NCBI GenBank assembly: GCA_947247005.1
Contig: OX365944.1
Location: forward strand, 25,829,501 to 25,893,500
Direction of reading: 5' to 3'
DNA: 64,000 nt
From: Spisula solida
Lineage: Eukaryota > Mollusca > Bivalvia > Venerida > Mactridae
In this document: positions 12,486 to 22,969 of the stretch, piece by piece
How the letters are laid out: every line of letters starts with the position of its first letter
Numbering within the stretch: position 1 is the first letter of the stretch
Notes under the pieces: generated by a model
What the model saw: the letters and a program-made list of their open reading frames with translations, nothing else
The model's database searches: none
Told to the model about the DNA's origin: nothing
Position numbers and translations under genes: made by a program

Positions 12486-13948
12486 AACTACAACATTTCT
12501 ATTGCGGTCCTCTATCGAGCTTCAGCCTCTCTATAACAACACCGTCAACACTTATACTATAAATATAACCTCTGCACAGCAACAAGCTCTAAACAACGGC
12601 CAATATTTGCAGCTCTCAAAGGGTATTGCTATACAGAGGTTGTACTGTATAAATGTTTTAAAATGTAGATGTGTTCATCTGTCTAACGGAGAGGAGAATG
12701 GTTTGGACAAAGTGATCCCTTCCAATGGTGTACATATATAATTATGTGACATACATGGAAGAAGAATGACGTTTGCAAGTCAGTGCATCTTTCAATGAGG
12801 GAAACAACACACTTTCACATCTGGGAAATGACAAATAAAACGATGATGAATGCAGCAGTGGGGAGGACGGCAGAATTGTTATGTTTATTTTCAATAGCCA
12901 CGTGGTACATTCTATTTTTTTTGACTCTTTGATCTAACGACTACAATACACATAATTTTACAAACAGCGTTATGCTTCATCAGCACTGTCCCATGTATCA
13001 GCTGTAGCTTTGCTGCGCTCTAAGGCGTTTGTTCAACAATGCGATAAGCTTTTGCATGGTTGTGTAATACGAACTTGGGTGTACTTCATTTTCAATGTTT
13101 ATAAACAGAACATAATGCTATCCCTTACATGTAAACACACATTTGATAGTTTATAAACACATTCTAACTGTTTATTGCTTCCCTTCGGTAATAACACTTG
13201 AAACCACCAGGTAAAAGCTGTCAGAACTGCCAATTTCATTTTTTATCTAGCAATAATTTAAAATACACGAGTAAGCGCGGAGAACGTTGTAAGCATATTT
13301 GAATGCTGTCTATGCACAGCAAGGTGCAGAATTTTCAAGGTTTTCTAGTCATTTAAGGCAAACGAAAACACAAGCATTTACAAGAAACGTTTTAAATGAT
13401 TGGTGAACCTTCTGAACAAGTCCAAAAAGAACCACATACCCGCGAAAAACCAATGGACAGTTGTTTTTTTGCAGGAATGCTATCAAATGCGTTATAATTT
13501 CCGGTTTAAATCTTTTCAACTAAATTGAGTTTGACAAATGAAGATTTAAAAAAGCTAAAAAGTGGCTGGATTAGTTTTTAACAGAAGATCTCTAATTATT
13601 AAATTCAACTCGTCTAATAAATTCAATATGAAAAGACACCGATGCAATATCCTTTATACAATTATCCTACTAGTTCCATATTCAAAAGTAATTAGTGAGT
13701 ACTTTATCAAATGTCTTCGATGAACTATGATGACGCTAATCCTATATGTATAATTATTTAAATTCTCTGGGTTACTAATTGCACCGTCTATAACATGATT
13801 AGTTGCCTCACATAAGTAATAAAAAACATCTTTGTCTAGCGAACAACAGTTTATAATTAGTTCGGAAGTCATACTAATTACATCGACCCTTGTATAACAA
13901 TGATTGTGTATTGCTATTTCAAACACACATGTTAAACTCCATACCATA
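12486..13948. repeat. Segmental duplication block P, copy 2
   Basis: Collinear with 1631-3155. It begins at the pogo-like MITE (12491-12647) and ends at CATGTTAAACTCCATACC near 13945. At that point it jumps to sequence homologous to 7055 onwards, which marks the deletion or rearrangement junction. Confidence 0.85.
12491..12647. mobile_element. pogo-like MITE, copy 2
   Basis: Same 155-157-bp element as 1636-1790, flanked by TA (12489-12490 and 12648-12649). Both copies share most internal substitutions, so they descend from one insertion carried along by the segmental duplication, not from two transpositions. Confidence 0.55.
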
Positions 13949-14333
13949 CCAAATATTGTTCTACATGTAACAATCTATAATATGTAAAACAATAATAACA
14001 TATCTGACAGAGAAGACAACACTCAACGGAAACAACAGAGTAGAAAACTGTAACGAAAGGTACAAACAAAGAACACACAAAACAACATGTATTACAAGTA
14101 CAGATCACAAGTACAAACATAAAATTGAAGAGGACAGCATTTTAATGATAAAGCTATTGTGGTTGTTTCAGATCAATGTCATCAGTTAAACTATGCAAAT
14201 AGCTCTAGATGCTTATAAAACTTTTTACCTAGTTTTATACATTTATCCGAGATGCGATTTCTGAAATGTTTTTGTCCTCATTTATAATATAAATCAACAA
14301 TGATTGCTTCCAGAAAGTTTTACTTGTCCGGAT

Positions 14334-14432
14334 ATCATGCCAATCCCGGAGTACGTAAGCTCGAATATCATGCCAATCCCGGAGTACGTAAGCTCTGAAA
14401 TCATGCTAATCCCGGATTACGTGAGCTCGGAA
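14334..14432 (+). repeat. Three tandem 33-bp units, expansion unique to copy 2
   Basis: Three adjacent 33-bp units each begin ATCATGCCAATCCCGGA (last unit ATCATGCTAATCCCGGA) at 14334, 14367 and 14400. The equivalent places in copy 1 (about 7438) and copy 3 (about 24120) have a single unit. Because 33 is a multiple of three, the array reads as an open frame with the repeated peptide IMPIPEYVSS, but nothing else suggests coding. Confidence 0.85.
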
Positions 14433-15826
14433 ATCTACCTATTGCATCAACATTGGACTCATATACTTCATATAAACACTCATACTGATTCATGAATTCA
14501 TGTAACGTGATTTTACACAAACCCATTCGTTTCGCTGCAAATTTATATTGCAACATGTGCGTATACGTAAACGAATAACTAGTAGCTGCACGCACACGTA
14601 ATGTACGAGATCATTCACAACCTCCCTTTAGAAAGAAGATGTTTGAACGGGACGCTGTCAACACAGGCACTAACGGCATAAGTCACACACACGATCTGAT
14701 GCATATAACGATGTATTTAATCGGTGTGATAGTTGGAATCCTGTATTGAATGAATCAGTAGTTTTACAATATGAACGGAGTGCTAATCCTTTTTAATGCT
14801 AAACGTCACAACAACGGCAGCTGATGAGAACTTGTTTGATGACATGTAACACGTTTAACCAGTGACCCGTGTGTCAATTCACATGTAGAAAAGCTAGTGT
14901 ATTCGCCTGAATTATAGCCTAAGTCTGACAGCAAAAACTCGACAAGTCATAGTTGGACCGCCTATACTTAAATTTGATTGATTTTACTTCATTACCGTAC
15001 CAATAGCCGAGTGGTTTTGTGCGATCGAACCTCACACTGCTTAACGATGGTGCCGAACTGTACTATGTTCAATTTAGGTAAAAACTGTTTTGTATTATAG
15101 GAATACAGAAAATAAATGATGTTATAAACATCTTAATTGAGCACATGTTTTAAAGGCATTGGTGCACTCGTGATGGTTTTATCTGTTGATTTACCTGCTG
15201 AGTAATATCCAAGGACTGTACAAACAACAGTAATATGTACCAACCGCCGTAATCTGTACCATCCAATGTAATAGTGCGTATAGTCTTTGCATATCTAGCA
15301 TTAATACGATATGCTCATAATCGTGGGTAACAACATATTCTGAGTGAAATTGAAACAAATTTGATTTAGTGTTTGTATAATGGCGTAATTTCATCGTTTG
15401 GTCACTTTACAACAAGTGAAATAGGTCGTTAAATGCAATGATGCAAGCACATTATTCCCATAATGTAATATAAACAGCTGATCGTTAATATGAAACAAAT
15501 CCATGAGGGATTTATTATTATTATTACAATCATTACAATTAAGTTGATGTCCTTCGTTTCATAATTCTTATTTCAATAACAATATCTTAAAATAGGGGAT
15601 TATGATGACTATACGAGTGTTAAGTGCTATTCCGATAAACTGTATCTAAATAATATTTTATTGAAGATAATACATGTATACTGACATAATATTGGCAACA
15701 GTTTGTTTTTTCCTCAGAACAAATAATTGCAACCCTATAGTCAAATCTTGTTTTTTGGTAATTTCCTGATATAAAAGTATCAACTGTATTCGAAAATCAA
15801 TTCGTGTAAGGGTTTAGAAATGATTT

Positions 15827-16090
15827 TATTACATGTTCGATGTCGCGGTAGCGTAATAAAGCCATTATTTATTTTTGATAATACACTAGTGTAATAAAGT
15901 TTGACGTTACGTCACTCAAAGTATGCGCGTTTAATATAGTGAAAACAAGTAGCGATTTTATGTTTCGACCAGAAAAGGATAACATGAGATAAAAAGAACA
16001 TTACATTTGTGATTTTCCACATTGAATTGAATTTTATTATTTTATTCAACTCGTTTAATAAATTCAATATAAAAAGACACTCATGTAATA
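15827..16090. mobile_element. 264-bp insertion with TATTACATG ends in copy 2
   Basis: Copies 1 and 3 run continuously through this site (about 8730 and 25405), whereas copy 2 has about 264 extra bases bounded by TATTACATG on the left and CATGTAATA on the right, a 9-bp inverted terminus. The right half (about 60 bases ending GACACTCATGTAATATCC) is also present near 2783-2842 and 13597-13655 in block P. It is therefore the end of a repeat family. No coding content was seen. Confidence 0.55.
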
Positions 16091-16387
16091 TCCCCTATGT
16101 ATATGAACACACACTGTTTATAAACTCAGCATATTTCATTTAATATTTGGAAACTTCATTTTAACGCATTTTATTAATTCATTGTCAAACTCACCCATGT
16201 CAGTATCATTAATATTGCATTTTAAATGTATTTACCCGCCAACATTAAATATATGTTACTGCTCCCCACATTTCGTCCTGTGCAATTTTCTTAATTGCCT
16301 ATATTAAACAAATAGGGTCTGTATAGACAGTCTATATTTCCCATCGTACTGGCGGAATCATCTCAAGTCAACATACGAGTACATGTA

Positions 16388-16949
16388 CACTGAGCGGCTT
16401 TGAAAATGTTTTCATGACGATCTGATCAGACCCTTTACAGCCACAATAAAACAATGATGTCATAAACAAAAGTAATTTTTATGCCCTATGTCCTTCTGCG
16501 TTTTTCAGATTGTTAATGCCGATGTGTACCTATTCCTCGTATAAAGTTCGGAAACAAGTGTCCGTGCATAATAATTATCATGGACAAAGAAATAAAGTAA
16601 AACACAGATAAATATGGAGTTCAATTTAGATTCAGAAAACATGGATTATATTCACTCTATCTCTATCCAGAATTACTTCCCTTGACTGTAAAATTTGTAG
16701 TATTTTTCGGTAAATCTGAAACATTGCTATCAAGGGTTTTTGAAACTTTACGACCACTATGTTGCGGAATGGTAAATCGACTTATTTTGTGTATTTCGAA
16801 TTTGTTGATTGGTTGACTATTCAAATTGACCTTACATAAAATAATTATTGCATCGTACATTTTTGTACAACCAGTTCCTCTAACGTGTTTCGTTTTATCC
16901 ATTTCATGGTTCAATTTCATTAGTGCTGCGTTTTCAAAGCCGCCCAGTG
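16388..16949 (-). mobile_element. TA-flanked 'CACTGAGCGG' DNA element, copy a (internally deleted)
   Basis: Starts CACTGAGCGGCTTTGAAAA and ends with the inverse (CAAAGCCGCCCAGTG), flanked by TA at 16386-16387 and 16950-16951, as expected for the IS630/Tc1/mariner superfamily. Length is 562 bp against about 800 bp for full copies (58678-59480). Deletions lie just inside both ends. The copy is absent at the orthologous positions in duplicon copies 1 (9021-9037) and 3 (25691-25708). No transposase motif was seen. The open frame overlapping it on the minus strand is not conserved with coding-like changes. Confidence 0.8.
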
Positions 16950-17227
16950 TATATGTACTGTGCATTTTTATTAGAAAACATTGCCAACACAATATAATAA
17001 AACGCCCTACAATTTGCTTTTGGACGACTTGACGTTCACAAACGGACTCGCTCAGAAATAGCACTGACCTGTTATCATCATCACTTGAATTGCGCTTCTC
17101 AATTCTAAACACGAGCTCACTTGTTTCCAACAAAATCTAGTGAAACCCCACCAACGCGTTAAGTAATAGAGCTATTCCAACTCAGGTGAGCTGAATTCTG
17201 ATACTGAAGTTAATGCATGAAGATTAT

Positions 17228-17670
17228 TACAGATATAAAGGCCTACATAAATACTGCTGAAGAGCAGCTACAGATTAGACTGTAAGACCATGGTCAAAGG
17301 TTATATCCCATTGACAGTCACATTCAAACTATTATCTTCCGACTACGTACTGGGCACTGTTGTTTGTTGAAACATGAAAAGACTGGGTCTTTCAGAGAAG
17401 ACTTGGTCTTGCAGAGATAACTGGGCCTTGCAGAGATAACTGGGCCTTGTAGAGAAAGTTGGATGTCAGTGCCGGGCAGTGGAGTAGACACCATCCCATA
17501 TACTGTACTACACATCCGCCACACACTTGAGGAAGCACGACAGGAAGCTAAGCCCACAGATATGGCCTTCGAGACCAAGGTGTGGGGAGATGTTCAACAA
17601 CCTGCAGAAGACAGTGCGGTGTAGTGGAACGCAGAAGAAGGAGAAGAATAGGCCTACATTAATTTGTACA
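17228..17670 (+). pseudogene. Non-LTR retrotransposon C-terminal tail, copy 2
   Basis: Homologous to 9289-9710, with readable fragments EEQLQIRL, IQTIIFRLRTGHC, and PSHILYYT. In-frame stops and a small triplication of the GGGCCTTGCAGAGATAAC unit interrupt it. The C-terminal zinc-knuckle-like cysteines are partly mutated. It is carried in the segmental duplication, so the retrotransposon landed before duplication. Confidence 0.65.
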
Positions 17671-18339
17671 ACCATATGCCATCAACATATACGTATACCG
17701 ATGTATTAGAACTGTGGGGATGCATTGTTTGTATGCAAGCGCGGTTGTTGTTATGGTTTTGTAGTCGTAAGTAATAAGGTTATATAATTACAGTGAAATG
17801 TGCCGATATTTAGATAATGATGTTCTGGCACATCGAACTATTTAATATGCATTGTTGCAAGAAAAGCTAGTTTGTAGCTAATGGTAACAACTTCTAAGAC
17901 CGCTTGCAGATTTATTTCAATTTTCGCCGAGTATTTGCCCAATTTGCATCTCTGTATTTTCACATCGGTTGTAAACACTCACATAATGCATTCTATAGTT
18001 GCAAATTGGCATCAATGTTTTGTCTGAGGAACACTAATATGCAATTTTGATCAAACATTGCTACGCATGACAGACAATGGCATTTAATATACGTGTTCGG
18101 TTACTTGAATACTGTTCTAATTATATTTAACACTGTTGCTTTCCTTACAGAGATCTTTTAAAAGAGTAGCTAATTTATGTAATGAAATATTTAAGTTTGA
18201 GTTAATCAATGCAATGTTCCTCGTTTTGTGCATGGAATAGACGTTCAAATGACACAGGTATAATTTATTATCCCGTTGAAAGCTGCTGATGGAAAATATG
18301 AATAAACGCGGTAGGCTTAATGATTTATATGCACATTTA

Positions 18340-18956
18340 CACTGAGCGGCTATGAAAACGCAACACTAATGAAAATTAAGATAACTTTTTATTTATTAAT
18401 ATTTCTCAACAAATTTTTTGTGCGTGTTATTGGCTACCTATGAATTGTTAGTCGATGTTCTTTCCATCAAAATCACTACAATGGTACATTGCACCATACA
18501 ACGGAAAGAAAATGTAACCGGCATTGATGGGTTGGCGCTAATTATTTAACGGTCAATTTGAATGGTCAATCCATCGACAAATTAAAAAACCCACAAAATA
18601 AGACCACTCCGCAAAGTAGTTGTCTTGAAGTTTAAAAAACGCTCAATACCAATTTTGCAGATTTACTGAAAAATACTACTTATTTTACAGTCTGAAAAAA
18701 TGCAGAAGAACGCACGGCCTCAAATATGGTTTTAATTATGTCGTCATTGTTTTATGGTGATTGTAAAGGGTCTGGTCATATTTTAATGAAATGAATTTGA
18801 TTGTCATGCCACATATATTAGCTACAAATGTTGAAAATGTCAACAGAATTAAACGCGAATTGGCTGTGCAATGGGTAAATACATACCTGCATATATACAT
18901 TTATAAGCTACAGTTGTATATAAGTGTAAATGTTGCGTTTTCAAAGCCGCTGCGTG
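18340..18956 (+). mobile_element. TA-flanked 'CACTGAGCGG' DNA element, copy b
   Basis: Begins CACTGAGCGGCTATGAAAAC after TA (18338-18339) and ends CAAAGCCGCTGCGTG. The right flank reads TT instead of TA, so the right end has mutated. Copy 3 shows the empty site (29545-29560). The orientation is that of copy e (45940), opposite to copies a, c, f and g. Shared internal words such as TTATTAATATTTCTCAACAAA and GGTAAATACATAC place it in the same family. Confidence 0.8.
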
Positions 18957-20299
18957 TTATTATAATTCATATTTCAATTTATATTTTCCATTTACCAGTG
19001 TTGTAATATAAGGTATCGAACACAGATAATTTAGAACTGAAAAATACCACTTAAATACTCAGTTATTCAAAATAGTAAATGCTTAACATGCAATTAGCGA
19101 AGTGTGAATAATGAATTAAAATAAGTATTGATTGCGAACAGGTATTATTGATACGTGGTTTGTGTCGATTTGTCTACACTAAATAATATCGCGCTTGCAA
19201 GACAGTGAATATAACAAACAATTTTAGCATCAAACGTCTGTTGGTACATAAAGTATGATCACATGACGCAAACCGGATACAGCATGTCTATCATAAACAA
19301 TGCAAGTTGCAAGTCATCTACCGAATTGCATGACATTCGGCATGTCAACGGCAAATTGCCTACAGACACGTTTCAGAAGTGTCTAATTATATTGAGGCGC
19401 AATGTTGTTTCTCTTCTAGATTCTATACGACGATGAGTAATTTCGAACGTATACCATTTTACATTTAGTTCTTGCATGCTCAAAGTGAACCTTATTTCAA
19501 TTTATACCTCTGTACTAAGTTTACAAAATGTTGACGCGCCTTTCATGCAAGTGAGAAATGTAAGAGAAAGAGAGGAGTATATTGTAGTCGTTACTTTTCA
19601 TTTTACTAAAGCAATTATTTGTTTCAAAAGCCCGGCAGTTGAGGATCATTTTAAAGACACGTTGCTTCTAAATTACCCAATCACAGTTTGTGAATTGATT
19701 CCTGGAAGGGACAAACGCTTCTTATATTTGAAAAGCTCCGCATATCCTATACTGGTTCGCTTGATTTCCTCCCTCGAGCATTTCCACATTTACCAATAAT
19801 GACCAAAATTCGTTAAAATTACCGATATATTCAACAAATTAAGCGTATTAGCACATTCGTTCCGACAGCAAGATGGTTGAGTTACAGGCACTGTATATGT
19901 GGTTCCCTTTGATGTAAATTTGTAATTTGTTAACTTACTTTGGAGGAAAGGTGTTCTTGTGAAGAGCCACGAGTACAGTTTAATGTATTGTTGGACAGTA
20001 ATAATTCAGATAGACGACACTGAACAGATTTATATACTTTTTCGGAAACTTTTCCGGTAAAAGTCCAAATCATGGGAACATCAAACAAATTTCGGACAAT
20101 TGGGATTTACGTTCAGATAATTCACGAGGTACAGTAGTGAGAACAGAAACAATCGAAAGTAGACAATCACAATCATCGTAACTCGTATGTTTAGAGATCG
20201 CCGATAGAACTTCTTTATATTACTCACGGTCTTAAGATTATTAGGCACGCATATTCTCTCTCGACTTTGGCATTAAACATTTGAATGTTTTTCCTTCTG

Positions 20300-20520
20300 T
20301 CTGGATGCATTTCCGCCTGTGAGTCTATTTCATATCAACGCCCTGCAAAACGTGTCCCATAATCCGCTGAAGAGACTGAATTGTATCCTGACAGATTTCT
20401 GCATTAATACTGTGAACATCAATAGCAGACGTCTTATCCTGACAAGGACATGCATTTTAAAGAAAACTCAATTTCACTACAGTTGAGGACATTCGGGGAA
20501 ACACCTACACGTTTGGCCCT
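20300..20520 (+). pseudogene. Possible leucine-rich-repeat gene relic, copy 2
   Basis: The conceptual reading contains ALQNVSHNPLKRLNCIL and, after a frameshift, VEDIRGNTYTFG. The paralogue at 30880-31110 is more intact. The spacing L-x-x-(L/V)-S-H-N-x-L-x-x-L resembles one leucine-rich-repeat unit. With no flanking exons, and with damage in this copy, it is at best a fossil exon. Confidence 0.25.
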
Positions 20521-21971
20521 ATATAGATATTTGGTTGCTGCGTATGAACAAATAATATACATTGTATTATGAAAATATGTGTTTATCTATCAAAAACCTA
20601 AATTGTTTTATATCAATCGCAAACATTCGACATGGTGTCATACAAAAATACATACAAGCTTGATATATTTTAACACAATGTACAGCCATGTTATTGCTCA
20701 TACATACATACACATTGAATTAAGTTTAGTGTATCGAGTGTGATGATTGTCTGCCTTAATCTTTCCTCGTTAATTTGTTAATAAACACTATGTCGTGTCA
20801 AAGATATGTTAAGGACAATGTATGACGTATGAATATTAATATGATTGGGGCACAAACTTCCTTCCAAGTATTTCACCAGATATAACGATGCTTGTCGTGT
20901 TTATAATTATGTTTATTAATGTTTTATGTCACTTATGGTGTGTAAGAGTTAGTCATATGTCGTTTTCTGGGCATTACACTAAACGTTGGCATATGGATAT
21001 AGGGGCATGGCAAACATCCTGGAATAACTTAACATACGCTATTAGTACCATAACTCCATAACCGAGGACACGGTTGTTTGTTGTGTTCTTATTACTCGTA
21101 AATATTGAAATGTAACTTACTGGTCTGTATCAGAATGGTGCAAACGCAGTATGAAGTTTCATTCTGCTTACCAAATCTGTATCGTTTCGGCCCCATTCAA
21201 TTGCCATGTGTAAGCAAAATTACCTTTATTTTTGACAAGATAAGATGCTATCAATAGAACTCGGTCGTCATCGATGGGGCTCGCTAGAATTATGTCTGAT
21301 ACAACAAACAATTTTCATTGTATAACTAAAGTTTGAGTTACACAAACAATGCATTTGTTTGCTTTATTATGCTTTCCGTTTGAAAAACTAAAGGGAACCA
21401 TGGCTTAAAAATAACACATTACTTATTTTGAATACCTTGATGTGGTTTTCCCAAAATGAATAATATAAATGTTACTTTTTGTAGATTGGTTGTAATGAGA
21501 TGTGATAAGCTGGAAAGTGTTGAGCAGATATGTTTGCATCCACCTGAAAGGAATGCTCTTAGAACCACATAGAAACCTTAACAATTTAATAATTTTATCA
21601 GAATGTGAAGCAATGTTTGCAATGAAAACTGAAAAATGAAAACACAAAAGTGAAACACTGTCAGTTATCCTGATAGTGATATCTTACGTAGCGTAAATAT
21701 TGAAACTCAATAGTATTTGCCAAACGCGAGTACCCCAGCATAGATTGATTGTGTACAACTGGGTGTGTTTGATAAACTAGACAAGTGTGCAATTTGATCG
21801 TAATTTAAGATTTGGCATAAAGGTACACATATACTCGAAATTTCTGCAATGCATTTTTGCAATATAAACTAAATTTTGAGTACATTTGTACATTATTTAT
21901 GTATAAGAATTGTGCATTCCAACAAGATTTGTTAATTTGCATAGTCTATGTGTGCTCGGTGGTATAGTTAT

Positions 21972-22850
21972 TACCCCAATCACACGAGAGTCGGAATGAG
22001 CAGGAATGCCGTAGAAATAGCAATTCGTGGTACATTCTTGTATGTTCGAAATGTATTCCGTCTGCATTCCGAGTACATTCCATATGTTCGGGCCAGTTTG
22101 AATGTTTTAACATGCTCTAAACCTATTTCGTTTGAAATAAAATACATATTAAAATAAAAATGAATAAACTGTTATTCAAAACTCTCTGTATTTATTGATA
22201 CTGTTCAGATCACACGGCGTCGGAATGAGTCGGAATGCCGTAGGAATAGCAATTCGAGGTGTATTCCTTCATGATCGAAATGCATTCGAAACATTCTGTC
22301 TGCATGCTGAGTCAATTCGTAGTGCATTCGATATATTCCGGCCCATTCCTGTGTCCACTTCGAATGTTTTGCGCATGTTCAAAACTTTCGAGATACATTC
22401 GAAGTCGGGTGGAATATCGAACGGCTACCGAAGTGTATTCTTCCGACATTCTGATTACATTTTAAATATTCTTACGGCATTCTGACTATATTCGAAACAT
22501 TACTTAAAGCCATTATAGGTACTGATATTAAACACACAACCGTGCACAACCCGTGCATAATCCCGTGCAAAACGGTCCGATGCTTGTGTTTACCGTATTT
22601 CGAAAACATATGCGTGCACGATCTCCGCTATCATTCCAGGCGGACTCGAAGTGTATTCGAGTTATACTCGAAGTATATAAGAATTGTATTTGAATGGTAT
22701 TTGAAGTATTCCAACGGCATTTTGACAAAGCTGTAATAATTTTGGTCAATTCGAGTTATCATTCGGAATGTGTTTCGAATGTTTATTCTTTCTTCATTCC
22801 GACTCATTCGGGCCCATTCCGGCTGATTCGAGAGTCGCGTGATTGGGGTA
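21972..22850. mobile_element. 879-bp inverted-repeat DNA transposon rich in GGAATG/CATTCG
   Basis: The ends are inverted: left TACCCCAATCACACGAGAG, right CGCGTGATTGGGGTA. The flanks are TAT on both sides (21969-21971 and 22851-22853), a candidate 3-bp target duplication. Inside, words such as GGAATG, CATTCC and ATTCGA recur dozens of times. A subterminal stretch (about 21978-22050) is repeated at about 22209-22280. The matching place in duplicon copy 3 (about 32040-32085) lacks the element, so it inserted after duplication. No coding was recognised. Confidence 0.7.
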
Positions 22851-22853
22851 TAT

Positions 22854-22969
22854 GCAATAAATCGAATCCATTTAAACAACTGGATTACTAGTATTCTAAT
22901 GCAGTTCGGTTATGTTCAATGCCATTTTAAGATAATACTGGCCAACTAATCGCCAAACATTATCATATA
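22854..22969. repeat. Tail of block U, copy 2
   Basis: Resumes similarity to copy 3 (GTATTCTAATGCAGT at 22891 and 32089) after the inserted transposon, then passes into block Q of the third copy near 22970. Confidence 0.6.

Larger units (their letters stand above)
13949..17227. repeat. Segmental duplication blocks Q(tail)+R, copy 2
   Basis: Collinear with 7055-9288 and 23737-25984, but enlarged by three copy-specific events: a 33-bp triplication (14334-14432), a 264-bp insertion (15827-16090) and a TA-flanked element (16388-16949). The remainder is non-coding, and the short open frames differ between copies. Confidence 0.85.
17671..21971. repeat. Segmental duplication blocks S(end)+U, copy 2
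   Basis: From 17825 this matches 28870-32060 in copy 3 (landmark CACATCGAACTATTTAATATGC). Block T and the 28275-28870 sequence present in copy 3 are missing here. Within it lie the element at 18340-18956 and a possible LRR-like relic at about 20300-20520. An open frame of 107 codons (19476-19799) is broken in the other copy and is not accepted as a gene. Confidence 0.8.

Noticed and set aside
16663..17133. A 156-codon minus-strand open frame spans the right half of element a and its flank.
   Set aside because: It crosses the boundary between transposon and duplicon, and the duplicon part is broken in other copies. No domain is recognised.
19476..19799. A 107-codon open frame in block U.
   Set aside because: The paralogous stretch near 30070-30400 is interrupted by indels and stops, and there is no recognisable motif.
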